Of a DNA stretch of 64,000 nt, positions 18,234-27,427 are shown piece by piece; position 1 is the stretch's first letter, and each line of letters begins with the position of its first letter. A model generated the notes under the pieces. It ran no database searches and was not told the origin of the DNA. It worked only from the letters and a program-made list of their open reading frames with translations. The stretch comes from Anabaena sp. UHCC 0187 (GTDB lineage Bacteria > Cyanobacteriota > Cyanobacteriia > Cyanobacteriales > Nostocaceae): the NCBI RefSeq assembly GCF_009712035.1, contig NZ_VILB01000001.1:62001-126000 (forward strand), read 5' to 3'. The position numbers were made by a program, and so were the translations under genes.

Positions 18234-18476
18234 ATGCCCCCTACCCTAAAAGCAGTCTATCGTAACGGCACATTCATTTTGGAAACAGCCTGTAATTTAC
18301 CTGAAGGTTCTGAGGTGGAATTACTCATTCAATCAAGTTCTATTGTTTCACCTCCCATTTCCGATGTAGAAAGCAAACAACGTTTTCTCAATCTTCTAAT
18401 TTCACGAATGCAGCAAAATCCAATTCCATTAAATGCACCTTGTTTCACACGGGAGATGCTGCATGAACGCCGTTGA
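18234..18476 (+). CDS. AF2212-like (DUF104) antitoxin
   Basis: An 80-residue protein beginning MPPTLKAVYRNGTFILETACNLPEGSEVELLI, the characteristic DUF104/AF2212 beta-barrel antitoxin N terminus, with a helical C-terminal toxin-binding tail. These proteins normally precede a PIN-domain VapC-type RNase with overlapping start and stop codons. Here an overlapping frame begins at 18463 but stops after 27 codons, so the antitoxin seems orphaned. Confidence 0.8.
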   Translation: MPPTLKAVYRNGTFILETACNLPEGSEVELLIQSSSIVSPPISDVESKQRFLNLLISRMQQNPIPLNAPCFTREMLHERR

Positions 18477-18546
18477 TACTAATATTTGGATTAATGAAAC
18501 ATACAATATCAGCAATCAAACTCTTACTGAAGCCATTTTGGATTAG
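18463..18546 (+). pseudogene. Truncated PIN-domain (VapC-type) toxin
   Basis: The ATG at 18463 overlaps the antitoxin stop in the usual toxin position. It encodes MNAVDTNIWI, the classic PIN N terminus with the first catalytic Asp, but diverges into NETYNISNQTLTEAILD and stops. The remaining ~110 residues with the other acidic ligands are missing. The convergent HEPN-like gene ends inside this frame, which suggests its insertion replaced the toxin body. Confidence 0.7.
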
Positions 18547-19384
18547 TTGAATCAACTTTAAAAAAATCTATAATCTTTTCTTTTTCAGAATCACTAATAT
18601 CATCTTTAATGTTTTGTATAAATTTTTCTTCAAGTCTATTATTAGCACTTTTTACAAGCCTATGCATTCGTTTCGATAGTTCATATATAAATTTATTAGT
18701 TAAAACGATATTTTTTCCAGAAAACTTACTTAACTGATTCTTCTTAACTTTTAGTGCATCTGGTCTTGTGATAGTTCCGGCTGTATGAACTATAGAGTGG
18801 CGTAATTGCCAAAGACATTCCAAATCTTCTATATCTTCAGAACTATAAAAATTAAGATTATCAAACCCAAAAGCTTTTATATATTTATTTACCTGATCTG
18901 GAGTGTGCCATCCTTTCAAAGTATCAGCTAGTATAACTCCTGTAGATGCACTATCTTCTCCTCTATATGCCAGCAGATGATTTGAGCCTATTTGTACAAC
19001 TCCCTCATTATCTTTGTACCGACTATCCACATTTCTAAAAAATTTATCTCCGTTGAAATCTTTTAAATATACACTTCTCTCAAAAACTCCTGCGAAAAGA
19101 TATTTTTGGTATGTTTCAAAATGCCCCATCAGAGACGCTAAAATTGAATTTAAGAAAATCTGAATCATTACATGACTTTCTTTAGTTAGTTTATTATATG
19201 CTTCAGGAGATTCCGGGTCAGGATACCTGGGAAAATTGCTTTTACAATGCTCAATAGAGTCTTTAGCATTCATACAAAATTTTAGAAAAGCAGTAGCAGG
19301 ACAATTAATATAATCTTCGTGTTTTAAATGTCCTTCTGCTTCGTTAAGAAACAGATATTCTTTTATGGGCTTTTCTCCGATCAT
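18524..19384 (-). CDS. Hypothetical protein with HEPN-type RX4H motif
   Basis: A 286-residue helical protein. LWQLRHSIVHTAG places Arg195 and His200 in an RX4H arrangement, preceded by an acidic helix (SSEDIEDLECL) and followed by a polar residue. This is the active-site pattern of HEPN ribonucleases, as in MAE_28990/RiboL-PSP-type families. Codon use is AT-rich (many AAA, ATA, TTT), unlike neighbouring housekeeping genes. It sits on a broken VapBC locus and next to a PIN/RHH pair, so a toxin or defence role is plausible but unproven. No partner antitoxin is evident. Confidence 0.6.
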   Translation of the reverse strand: MIGEKPIKEYLFLNEAEGHLKHEDYINCPATAFLKFCMNAKDSIEHCKSNFPRYPDPESPEAYNKLTKESHVMIQIFLNSILASLMGHFETYQKYLFAGVFERSVYLKDFNGDKFFRNVDSRYKDNEGVVQIGSNHLLAYRGEDSASTGVILADTLKGWHTPDQVNKYIKAFGFDNLNFYSSEDIEDLECLWQLRHSIVHTAGTITRPDALKVKKNQLSKFSGKNIVLTNKFIYELSKRMHRLVKSANNRLEEKFIQNIKDDISDSEKEKIIDFFKVDSTNPKWLQ

Positions 19385-19499
19385 AATTTAAGTGCTTTGA
19401 TACTAAACAGTATTATTTTTATCATTATATTCTAAGGTTAAATTTTAGTCAATTTCAATGAAAAACCTCTCGTAATTCAAAATAATAGCTGAGTGGTGT

Positions 19500-19528
19500 T
19501 TGTGTGACACCGTAAATGGTGCTATAGT
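19500..19528 (+). promoter_or_regulatory. Promoter of the PIN/RHH toxin-antitoxin operon
   Basis: TTGTGT (19500-19505) is separated by 17 bases from TATAGT (19523-19528). A start about 7 bases further on coincides with the ATG at 19535, implying a leaderless message. Confidence 0.45.
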
Positions 19529-19535
19529 AGTGTCA
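19505..19535. promoter_or_regulatory. Palindromic operator candidate
   Basis: Outer arms TGACAC / GTGTCA enclose inner arms CACC / GGTG and the -10 box. An autorepressing RHH protein is encoded two genes down, so this is a natural operator for it (inference). Confidence 0.4.
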
Positions 19536-19969
19536 TGTCTACCGCACCACTACTTCATGTTGTTATAGATACTAACGTTGTATTCGAGGGCTTAACAAAA
19601 CAGGGATGCGCTGCTGGTTTGGTCGTTGATACATGGTTAGCTGGTTTACTTGTAGTTCATGTTTCTAATGCCTTAGCTTATGAATATGAAGATGTTTTGT
19701 CTCGTAAACTCTCAGAATCTCGTTGGTACAAACTGCAACCCGTTTTAGGGACATTGCTCAGTTATGCTCATTTCACAACAATTTACTACACATGGCGACC
19801 AAGTTCACCAGATGCAGGAGATGATCTTGTAATTGACTGTGCTATGAATGCAGGTGCAACAGTTATTACATCTAACATTCGTGACTTTCAAAATGCAAAA
19901 CAATCTTTAGGTTTACCAGTTATGACACCCACACAGCTAGTAATTAAATTAGCCTCTGGAGAAATTTAG
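19535..19969 (+). CDS. PIN-domain toxin (COG1569 type)
   Basis: A 144-residue PIN-domain protein. LHVVIDTNVVFEGL has the first catalytic Asp. A mid-protein Glu lies in SNALAYEYEDVL. The distal acids lie in PDAGDDLVIDCAMNAGATVITSNIRDF. These are the ligands expected for a Mg-dependent RNase toxin, and length is normal. It is followed two bases later by an RHH-type antitoxin gene, the toxin-first order found in this subgroup. No upstream ribosome-binding site fits, in line with a leaderless start. Confidence 0.85.
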   Translation: MSTAPLLHVVIDTNVVFEGLTKQGCAAGLVVDTWLAGLLVVHVSNALAYEYEDVLSRKLSESRWYKLQPVLGTLLSYAHFTTIYYTWRPSSPDAGDDLVIDCAMNAGATVITSNIRDFQNAKQSLGLPVMTPTQLVIKLASGEI

Positions 19970-19971
19970 CA

Positions 19972-20301
19972 ATGAGTAGATTAACACTGAGATTACCAGA
20001 AACACTACACCAACAGTTAATCCAGTTAGCTGAAACTGAAGGTGTTTCTTTGAATCAATATATAGTTTATGCTTTAACTCGTCAAGCCGTATCCACAGAG
20101 TTTATTCAAGCAACACCAGAAAAAGAAATAATTGAGCAAGAACAGAGTTTTAAAACACTGTTACAAGGTTTAGGAACAGCTTCCAAAAATCAAATTAAAT
20201 CAGTTTTAGCTGAACGTGAAGTAGTACAACCAGAAGCAGAATTAACTCCTGAAATTATTACTTCTCTTCAACAAAAAATAAGTAATGCAACAAGAGTTTA
20301 A
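19972..20301 (+). CDS. Ribbon-helix-helix (HicB-like/CopG) antitoxin
   Basis: A 109-residue protein whose first 45 residues, MSRLTLRLPETLHQQLIQLA then ETEGVSLNQYIVYALTRQA, form a canonical RHH DNA-binding domain of the HicB-like antitoxin group. The C-terminal half is charged and helical and would wrap the toxin. It lies two bases downstream of the PIN toxin, almost certainly in one operon, and is likely to repress it through the palindrome at 19505-19535. Confidence 0.83.
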   Translation: MSRLTLRLPETLHQQLIQLAETEGVSLNQYIVYALTRQAVSTEFIQATPEKEIIEQEQSFKTLLQGLGTASKNQIKSVLAEREVVQPEAELTPEIITSLQQKISNATRV

Positions 20302-20318
20302 AACAAAAAACAAGTAAT

Positions 20319-20345
20319 GGTGGGTTACACCGTTGCTAACCCACC
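20319..20345. terminator. Hairpin between convergent genes
   Basis: GGTGGGTTA / TAACCCACC forms a 9-bp stem and 9-base loop between the stops of the RHH gene (+) and the peroxiredoxin (-). It could act as a bidirectional terminator or be a relic of the GGTGGGCATTGCCC palindrome family. Confidence 0.45.
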
Positions 20346-20379
20346 CTACCAAGATTGAAATATTTGCTGTTATGAAAAC

Positions 20380-21018
20380 TTACTTGTTAGGTTGAGGAGT
20401 CATCCGCAAATAAGGTTTAATTTCTTCATAACCTTTAGGAAACTTAGCCTTGAGGACTTCAGGATCTTTCAAAGAAGGTACAATCACCACATCTCCACCA
20501 TCTTTCCAGTCTGCGGGAGTAGCAACGCTGTAATTATCAGTTAATTGCAGAGAATCAATGACGCGCAAGATTTCATCAAAGTTGCGTCCAGTGCTGGGAG
20601 GATAGGTAAAAGAAAGACGGAGTTTTTTATTGTTGTCAATAATGAAAACTGAACGCACGGTGACAGTAGCCGCTGCGTTGGGGTGAATCATATCATAAAG
20701 TTCAGAAACCTTACGATCTGGATCTGCTAGAATTGGGTAATTAAGAGTGGTGCTTTGGGTTTCTTCAATATCCCCCACCCAGCCATTGTGAGATTCTACA
20801 TCATCAACGCTGAGAGCGATCGCTTTCACATTGCGTTTGTCAAATTCTGGTTTTAGTTTGGCAACAGTTCCTAGTTCGGTGGTGCAAACTGGTGTAAAGT
20901 CAGCGGGGTGGGAGAATAGCACTACCCAGCTATCACCAGCCCAGGAGTAAAAGTCAATTTCCCCATGGGTAGAGGCTTGAGTAAAGTTAGGTACTGTATC
21001 ACCAAGACGAAGAGTCAT
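20380..21018 (-). CDS. 1-Cys peroxiredoxin (Prx6 type)
   Basis: A 212-residue peroxiredoxin reducing hydroperoxides. The active site VVLFSHPADFTPVCTTELG holds the single peroxidatic Cys in the PxxxTxxC motif. No conserved resolving Cys is seen in the C-terminal third, which has the Prx6-type arm (PADWKDGGDVVIVPSL). It is monocistronic, with its start at 21018. Confidence 0.92.
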   Translation of the reverse strand: MTLRLGDTVPNFTQASTHGEIDFYSWAGDSWVVLFSHPADFTPVCTTELGTVAKLKPEFDKRNVKAIALSVDDVESHNGWVGDIEETQSTTLNYPILADPDRKVSELYDMIHPNAAATVTVRSVFIIDNNKKLRLSFTYPPSTGRNFDEILRVIDSLQLTDNYSVATPADWKDGGDVVIVPSLKDPEVLKAKFPKGYEEIKPYLRMTPQPNK

Positions 21019-21129
21019 GCAAGATTCCCTGTATTTTAAAAAGACATTTATATTCTACTGTGACATGATCACATAGAAAGCCAATTATTCCATTGGGCTG
21101 TCGCGGTTTGCAACAAAATTTTAAGTTTA

Positions 21130-22296
21130 TTAAGAAATAACCTCTTGATATGCTTGAATCATTTGCAGGGCGATCGCATCCCAGCTAAAATTTTGTAAAG
21201 CGTATTTTTGGGCATTTAATCCCCGGCGTTGAAGTTCTTCGGGATTTGCCAAAGCAGTTTTTAATAAATCCACAATTGAGTTCACATCTGTAGTTCCCAC
21301 CCAACCAGACTCACTATCTATCACTTGCTGATATATATGCACTTGGTCAGAAATAACCACAGGTGTTCCTGCTACCATGGCTTCAGCGACAGCAATGCCA
21401 AAATTTTCGTAATAAGAAGGTAATACAAATAAATCCGCAGCTTTCAACAAACTTCTTTTCGCTTCTCCCGTGACAAACCCTGTAATTGTCGTCTGAGAAT
21501 TTAAAGGTGAATTGGCAATTTGTGATTTAATTTTATCTTCATAAATTGGATCTTGAGGATTTGTCCCTGCTAAAACAAAATGAAAATCAAAACCTGCTAT
21601 TAATAATTTCTCTAATGCTGGAATTAATAATTCTAAACCTTTTTTAGGATCAATACGAGACATAAATAAAATCACAGGTTTATGACTAGGAATATGCCAT
21701 TGATTAACTAAATCACTGCTATTTTCTAGGGGAGGAATCACACCCAAAGGAATAACTAAATCTTTTGTAGTTACTCCAAATCTGTTGGAGATTTTAGACT
21801 CTTGGGCGCTAGTAAAATGAATTGCTGCTGCATTTGCTAAATTATCATGTTCTATCAATTGCACATAAAGCCGTTTTAATTGTTTTTTCTTTTGTAAATC
21901 AGCAGGATCTAGAGTTCCTAAAGGACGTAAAATATAAGGTAACTTTTGTTGACGACATACTATAGCTGCGGCACTACTTATAGGAGAAAACAAGGCATGA
22001 ATATGGGCAATATCAAACTCATTAGCGTGTTTTTTTAACCATTTTAATAAATCCAGTGAAAACTTATATCTGCGAAATGGTGAACAACGAAAATAAATTA
22101 TTTCATAACCATCTTGTTTGATTGGCTGATTTAAAGGGACATTCAGGGGTTTTTGTCCAGAATCACCATTACTATCGGTGGTGAGAATGGTAACTTCTAC
22201 ACCTGCTTTTACCAATGCTGGGGCTAATCCTAATACCATTTGACTAGGACCACCATAAATCAGAGAAATTGAGGGGAGAATTTGGAGAATTTTCAT
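21130..22296 (-). CDS. Glycosyltransferase family 4, Hps-like
   Basis: 388 residues with the GT4/GT-B layout. The N-terminal acceptor domain has PSISLIYGGPSQMVLGLAPALVKAG. The C-terminal donor domain has VILFMSRIDPKKGLELLIPAL and the EX7E motif in LFVLPSYYENFGIAVAEAMVAGTPVV. It is the last gene of a four-gene minus-strand run (glmM, ligase-like, GT2, GT4), starting 3 bases after the GT2 stop, so translation is probably coupled. By order and partners it resembles the hormogonium polysaccharide glycosyltransferases HpsO/HpsP, but that name is inference. Confidence 0.85.
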   Translation of the reverse strand: MKILQILPSISLIYGGPSQMVLGLAPALVKAGVEVTILTTDSNGDSGQKPLNVPLNQPIKQDGYEIIYFRCSPFRRYKFSLDLLKWLKKHANEFDIAHIHALFSPISSAAAIVCRQQKLPYILRPLGTLDPADLQKKKQLKRLYVQLIEHDNLANAAAIHFTSAQESKISNRFGVTTKDLVIPLGVIPPLENSSDLVNQWHIPSHKPVILFMSRIDPKKGLELLIPALEKLLIAGFDFHFVLAGTNPQDPIYEDKIKSQIANSPLNSQTTITGFVTGEAKRSLLKAADLFVLPSYYENFGIAVAEAMVAGTPVVISDQVHIYQQVIDSESGWVGTTDVNSIVDLLKTALANPEELQRRGLNAQKYALQNFSWDAIALQMIQAYQEVIS

Positions 22297-22299
22297 GAT

Positions 22300-23274
22300 C
22301 TATTGATCTAACTTGCTGTAAATTTGTCCATTATTCCAGATTGATTGGATAATAGTCCCTAAAGTTTTGAAAAACCCTAAAATATAGAAAAGACTGCGAG
22401 ATAAAATTTTAATAGGAGAACCACTTTTATTACAAGGTGGATTTCCCAGAACATGACAATCAAATATCCGAGAACCAAAACGTAAACCTTGGGTAAAAGT
22501 GAGGTTTTTCAGACACAATAAAAAATGGTTATGGTAAAAATTTAGTTGATACTCAAGGGATTGGGTACTAATATTATGACAACCGCCACTTTCTTCTCCT
22601 AAATGTACTAAATAAGCCTCTGGATCATACCAAATTTTATATCCTGTCTTTCTTACTTGCAAACAAAAATCTGATTCTTCCCGAATGGCATTACCGCGAA
22701 ATCTCTCATCAAACCTTAAATTGTATTTAGTAAATATTTCCCGTCGAAAAGACATATTACATCCTCTAGCAGTCAAAACTTGCTGAGGTTTAGTAGTATG
22801 GACTAAATCAAGATGATATAAAAAAAGTGCAGGATCAATTGCTGCTGGTGGTAAATATTCAATTTCTAATTTTCCCCCAGATGTAGCCAATTTTTCTCTA
22901 TCTAAAACCCGTCCGGCTACAGCACCTATTTCTGGATTTTCTAGATAATTCTTGACATGGGTAGTTAAAAATTCTGGACGTAACTGCACATCATCATCAA
23001 TAAATAAGATAATATCACCGACTGATCTTTTGATGGCATAATTTCGCGCCCCTGGTAAACTTGCCCAATCTAAGTTAAATAACTTAATTTTGCCAGCGGT
23101 GGCCATTTCCTCTAGAAAAACTTGAGTTTCAGGTTCATGGATTTTGGTTTGATCTACCACCAAAACTTCAAAGTTGGGATAGTCTTGTTTTAAGATATCT
23201 ATAATGCTATCACAAAGGAGTTTTTCTCTTTTGTATGTGGGTATAATGACTGAAATCAAAGGATGATTATTCAT
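22300..23274 (-). CDS. Glycosyltransferase family 2, Hps-like
   Basis: 324 residues of GT-A fold. PLISVIIPTYKREKLLCDSI is the nucleotide-binding strand, and IILFIDDDVQLRPEF is the DxD-containing metal site. Further down are RGCNMSFRREIF and EESDFCLQVRKTGYKIWYDP with the catalytic-base region ED/EES. It lies 26 bases behind the O-antigen-ligase-like gene and 3 bases before the GT4. Likely a cytoplasmic enzyme building exopolysaccharide repeat units, similar to HpsN of filamentous cyanobacteria (inference). Confidence 0.85.
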   Translation of the reverse strand: MNNHPLISVIIPTYKREKLLCDSIIDILKQDYPNFEVLVVDQTKIHEPETQVFLEEMATAGKIKLFNLDWASLPGARNYAIKRSVGDIILFIDDDVQLRPEFLTTHVKNYLENPEIGAVAGRVLDREKLATSGGKLEIEYLPPAAIDPALFLYHLDLVHTTKPQQVLTARGCNMSFRREIFTKYNLRFDERFRGNAIREESDFCLQVRKTGYKIWYDPEAYLVHLGEESGGCHNISTQSLEYQLNFYHNHFLLCLKNLTFTQGLRFGSRIFDCHVLGNPPCNKSGSPIKILSRSLFYILGFFKTLGTIIQSIWNNGQIYSKLDQ

Positions 23275-23300
23275 ATTTTTTTTATTTCAGTAAAACTCAA

Positions 23301-24926
23301 CTACTTTTTTATTTTTAGGCGCTTTTTCTCAACAGGTGCTTCAGAAATAATATCTTCTGTTTCCTGTCGATCAAGTAATGGTAATTTAAAGAGAACTCCG
23401 GCAAAAAACCAATAATAAACAGCGACGGGATCGACATCTAGAGGATAATAGTAAGTATTATAACTGATAAATAGAATAAAAGTTGCCATAGAAGCCCCAT
23501 AAATGCGGAATACACGGTTTTTAAGCCCTCTATATGTCTTAAAGGCACTGACTGTTAAAGTAGTAACTAAACCTAGAAATACGAGTACACCAACAATGCC
23601 TACTTCATACAAGACTTTGGGGTAATAAGTTTCTACAAGTTTAGTATCACCTAAGACACGAGCGGAATTAGTAGCTCTTCCTAAACCAGAACCGATAAGG
23701 GTATCGACATTTTTCCAATTCTCATGAAATTGATCAACAATAAATGCTTGAGGTGGTGAGGCTTCCCAGCGCGTGGTAAAACTATCTAACCTTTCTTGGA
23801 CAACAACGGGGTTAGTGGCTATTGCTATTCCTAAAATCAATGCCAGTCCACCACCTAGGGGAATAAACCGCTTGAGATTGCCAATTTGACCAGTTAACAA
23901 TAGTAGTAGTATGAAGCAAACTGGTACTAAAGCTAAAGCAATTCTCTGTCCCGAAATAACGGCATTGACAAAAACTAATGCTAAAGAACCTAAACTAATC
24001 AGTCTCCAGAGAATGGAAGGATCACTAAAACCGGTGGCAAAGGTGAAAAAAGTGCTAGAAATTAAAAACCATGCCCACTGCCAAGGGGCGACAAAAGTAC
24101 CTGGAAGGCGAATTACCCCTTGTTGGGGACTATAGACAAGCGCACCGCCAAAATAACACCGGGCATCTAGGGTAGCTTTAAATAAGGCTGCTCCCTCCAA
24201 ATCAGTTGTGCCTTTACATACGCCAGTTATTAATAATGTGTATTGAATAAATCCCAGCACACAACAAACGAGAATCAGAACTACTTGCAGCCGAGTTAAT
24301 AATAGAAAATCCCGTTTATTGCGAATAAGATGATAAGCACAAGTAATTAGGGGTATGTAACCCATAAATACTTTTAACCCTAGAATTCCCACTCCTATAG
24401 GTACTTCCCCTGGTGGGTGTTTTGCTAATTGCTGGCCACCATTAATAAATACTAGTGTCAATAAACAACAAATCCAGAGAATTAGTAGGGGGGTTTTAAT
24501 GGCTTTAGGAATTACAAAGGGTTGATTCTGTTTTTTATAAGTTTGCCAGATAGAAATTAGAGCGGGAACGTAAAAAGCATCTTTAGCCAATTGCATGATG
24601 GGACTATTGCCCAAGGCGTAGATTATTGTGCCACCAAAGGGTACGTAAATAATGAAGGCATATAGAGCAGGACGAGGGTATTTGTAGGAGAGGGTGATGA
24701 TAATGATGCCTAAAGCGGCAGGAATGGCTAATTTAACTCCCGCTGTGAAAAAAATCATCATTCCTAAGAATAAAGCACATCCTGTGGTACTACTGACGAT
24801 GCTGGTGAATTCTTTGCGGGCTTTGGTAGCTTGGCGTTTTTGGGCTAATTGTTCTTTGAGACTAAGGGTAGGAGCCTCTACTTTGGACTGTTTTTTTGAT
24901 TTAGGGGATTTTTTAACTTTTGCCAT
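23301..24926 (-). CDS. hpsL: O-antigen ligase/Wzy-like polysaccharide protein, HpsL-like
   Basis: 541 residues. The basic cytoplasmic N terminus (KKSPKSKKQSKVEAP) precedes ten or more membrane segments. A large central loop contains LPGTFVAPWQWAWF and VISGQRIALALVPV (the Wzy_C/ligase region), and QFHENWKNVDTLIGSGLG lies near the C-terminal loop. The pattern and length agree with HpsL, the Wzy-like protein of hormogonium polysaccharide synthesis in filamentous cyanobacteria. I assign the symbol from family resemblance and two downstream glycosyltransferases. It follows glmM by 34 bases. Confidence 0.7.
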   Translation of the reverse strand: MAKVKKSPKSKKQSKVEAPTLSLKEQLAQKRQATKARKEFTSIVSSTTGCALFLGMMIFFTAGVKLAIPAALGIIIITLSYKYPRPALYAFIIYVPFGGTIIYALGNSPIMQLAKDAFYVPALISIWQTYKKQNQPFVIPKAIKTPLLILWICCLLTLVFINGGQQLAKHPPGEVPIGVGILGLKVFMGYIPLITCAYHLIRNKRDFLLLTRLQVVLILVCCVLGFIQYTLLITGVCKGTTDLEGAALFKATLDARCYFGGALVYSPQQGVIRLPGTFVAPWQWAWFLISSTFFTFATGFSDPSILWRLISLGSLALVFVNAVISGQRIALALVPVCFILLLLLTGQIGNLKRFIPLGGGLALILGIAIATNPVVVQERLDSFTTRWEASPPQAFIVDQFHENWKNVDTLIGSGLGRATNSARVLGDTKLVETYYPKVLYEVGIVGVLVFLGLVTTLTVSAFKTYRGLKNRVFRIYGASMATFILFISYNTYYYPLDVDPVAVYYWFFAGVLFKLPLLDRQETEDIISEAPVEKKRLKIKK

Positions 24927-24960
24927 ATTTACAGTCTCCTGACTCCTACCTCCTGGGTTT

Positions 24961-26409
24961 TTAAGCTAGGTGTTCCTGAACTTGTGAGACTAATTCATTT
25001 GTCCAATGGTTGACAAGTTCGGCATTTGCAGCTTCTACCATGACTCTAATCACAGGTTCTGTCCCAGAGGCACGGACAAGGATTCTGCCATGATCACCCA
25101 TTGCTACTTCGGCTTTAGCGATCGCTTGTTGCACGGGTTGACAACTTTCCCATCCTAGTCGTCGCTCACGATCTAATACTCGCACATTCCGTAATATTTG
25201 GGGGTAGGTTTGGAAACTTTGATCTACCATTTCTCCCAGGGAAAGATTAGCCTCTTTGACGACGGCAGCAATATGCAAAGCTGTTAATAACCCATCCCCA
25301 GTCATGGCATAATGACTGCAAAGGATATGTCCTGATTGTTCTCCCCCCAACATTCCCCCAGTTTTCCGCATTTCGGCATGGACATATTGATCACCGACAG
25401 CGGTACGAATTAATTTACCACCTATTTGTTGCCAAGCCCGTTCAAATCCTAGGTTAGCCATGACGGTGGAAACTATCAGGTTATCTGGGAGTTGTTGCTT
25501 TTGTTGTAAATGGCGACCCCACAGGTAAAGAATGTAATCACCATTAACTGATCTGCCCGTATTATCCACAGCTAAAACTCGATCTGCATCACCATCAAAG
25601 GCAAAACCCATGTCGGCGTGATGGGCTTTAACAGCGGCTTGGAGAATATCTAAATGTGTAGAACCGCAATTAACGTTAATGCGATCGCCATCTGCCTCAT
25701 TATGTAAGCAAATAACTTCCGCACCCATTTCTGTAAATACCGCTGGTGCTAAACCTACCGCTGCACCCCAAGCTAAATCTAAAACAATCTTCATCCCCTG
25801 GAGAGTGAGTCCAGATTCTAAAGGTGTTTGGATGGCTTGGCTATATGTTTTAATTAACTCTGGGCGGGAATAATGTCTACCGCAATTATTTATACTAAAA
25901 CTTGGGGATAATTTACCTCGTAATCCCGCTTCAATTTCGCCTTGCAGGGCTTTGGATAGCTTACCACCATCTGCATCAAAGATTTTAATTCCGTTGTCTT
26001 CTGGGGGATTGTGGCTGGCGGAAATCATGATTCCCCCAATGGCATTAGTAATGCTGGCCAGATAGGCTACGCAAGGTGTGGGACATAATCCCAAATACCA
26101 CACTTCTAAACCGGCAGCGGTTAACCCAGCACTCAAGGCCATGGCTAACATATCACTGGAGTTTCGGGAATCTTGTCCGAGGATAATCGGACCCGAATGG
26201 GTTGCATGACTACGAAGGACAATCCCTGCCCAAAAACCCACTTGTAAGGCTAAAGGGGCATTTAGCAAGTCTCCCACTTTCCCCCGAATTCCATCTGTAC
26301 CGAATAAAGCGTTGGTTGGTAGCGGTATGGAATTTAACATCCAACTATTTTCCACATTTGTCACCAATTCTGAAATACAGCCTTGAGTCCGAGCCATTGA
26401 TGAAACCAT
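24961..26409 (-). CDS. glmM: Phosphoglucosamine mutase
   Basis: Interconverts glucosamine-6-phosphate and glucosamine-1-phosphate for UDP-GlcNAc synthesis. The phosphoserine loop [20 protein letters not shown], metal loop [15 protein letters not shown], sugar-binding GGEQSGHIL and phosphate-binding [18 protein letters not shown] are all intact. The open frame extends to 26448, but ATG 26409 ([10 protein letters not shown]) gives the family-like N terminus and is preferred. It leads a run with the exopolysaccharide genes, to which it could supply aminosugar precursor. Confidence 0.93.
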   Translation of the reverse strand: MVSSMARTQGCISELVTNVENSWMLNSIPLPTNALFGTDGIRGKVGDLLNAPLALQVGFWAGIVLRSHATHSGPIILGQDSRNSSDMLAMALSAGLTAAGLEVWYLGLCPTPCVAYLASITNAIGGIMISASHNPPEDNGIKIFDADGGKLSKALQGEIEAGLRGKLSPSFSINNCGRHYSRPELIKTYSQAIQTPLESGLTLQGMKIVLDLAWGAAVGLAPAVFTEMGAEVICLHNEADGDRINVNCGSTHLDILQAAVKAHHADMGFAFDGDADRVLAVDNTGRSVNGDYILYLWGRHLQQKQQLPDNLIVSTVMANLGFERAWQQIGGKLIRTAVGDQYVHAEMRKTGGMLGGEQSGHILCSHYAMTGDGLLTALHIAAVVKEANLSLGEMVDQSFQTYPQILRNVRVLDRERRLGWESCQPVQQAIAKAEVAMGDHGRILVRASGTEPVIRVMVEAANAELVNHWTNELVSQVQEHLA

Positions 26410-26618
26410 AAATTTAATACTCCACACAATCACACAGGAGAATAGCACTTTCTTCTATCATTCTCGACGTTGGTGAAACGCCAGCGCAACTTATTGCTTA
26501 ATGATTTTTAATATAAATTCTCATCAAATAGTTTTAATGTAACGTTTTAATGGGGTTTTTTAATCATTGTGTACAGAAAACTCCAACAGTTAATTTTTTT
26601 ACAGTTGAGAAATTTATT

Positions 26619-27335
26619 ATGAGCAGCAATTTAGCAAGCAAATTACGTGTGGGAACTAAGAAAGCACACACTATGGCAGAAAACGTGGGTTTTGTCAAGT
26701 GTTTTTTAAAAGGAGTTGTGGAAAAAAACTCCTACCGCAAGTTGGTTGCTAACTTTTACTTCATTTACTCGGCTATGGAAGAGGAAATGGAAAAACACAA
26801 GCATCACCCAATTCTGAGTAAAATTTATTTTCCTGAACTTAACCGCAAGCATACCTTAGAGCAAGACCTTCATTACTACTATGGTTATAATTGGCGAGAG
26901 CAAGTTAAATTATCTCCTGCGGGTGCGGCTTATGTAAACCGGATTCGGGAAATTTCCGCTACTGAACCAGAATTATTAATTGCTCATTCTTATACCCGTT
27001 ATCTAGGTGATTTATCGGGGGGGCAAATCCTCAAAAACATTGCCCAAACCGCGATGAAACTGGGTGAAGGTGAAGGAACTGCTTTCTATGAGTTTGCAGA
27101 TATTACCGATGAAAAGGCGTTTAAGGCTAAGTATCGAGCCAATTTAGATGCTATGCCTATTGATGATTCTACAGGCGATCGCATTACAGAAGAAGCAAAT
27201 GCCGCTTTTGGTGTGAACATGAAGATGTTCCAAGAGTTGGAAGGTAATTTGATTAAAGCTATCGGGATTATGGTTTATAACGCCATGACACGGAAGCGGA
27301 CAAAGGGTAGCACTGAATTGGTAACTGCTGAGTAA
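26619..27335 (+). CDS. ho1: Heme oxygenase (biliverdin-producing)
   Basis: 238 residues using ATG 26619 (MSSNLASKLRVGTKKAHTMA); the frame is open upstream to 26550 but homologues start at this Met. The proximal haem-ligand His lies in KKAHTMAENVGF. The distal helix motif SYTRYLGDLSGGQILKNIA is intact. It opens heme to biliverdin IX-alpha with ferredoxin as reductant, feeding phycocyanobilin and phytochrome chromophores. It stands alone, divergent from glmM, and is followed by convergent toxin genes. cobA-hemD, the uroporphyrinogen branch genes, lie 10 kb away. Confidence 0.95.
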   Translation: MSSNLASKLRVGTKKAHTMAENVGFVKCFLKGVVEKNSYRKLVANFYFIYSAMEEEMEKHKHHPILSKIYFPELNRKHTLEQDLHYYYGYNWREQVKLSPAGAAYVNRIREISATEPELLIAHSYTRYLGDLSGGQILKNIAQTAMKLGEGEGTAFYEFADITDEKAFKAKYRANLDAMPIDDSTGDRITEEANAAFGVNMKMFQELEGNLIKAIGIMVYNAMTRKRTKGSTELVTAE

Positions 27336-27427
27336 TGAGTTGAGAAATATTAATTTTTCTCAATTTAAAATATATGGGGTAACAGCCTTGTGATTGTTTT
27401 CTATGAGTGAAAGCAACCGGAGGGATG

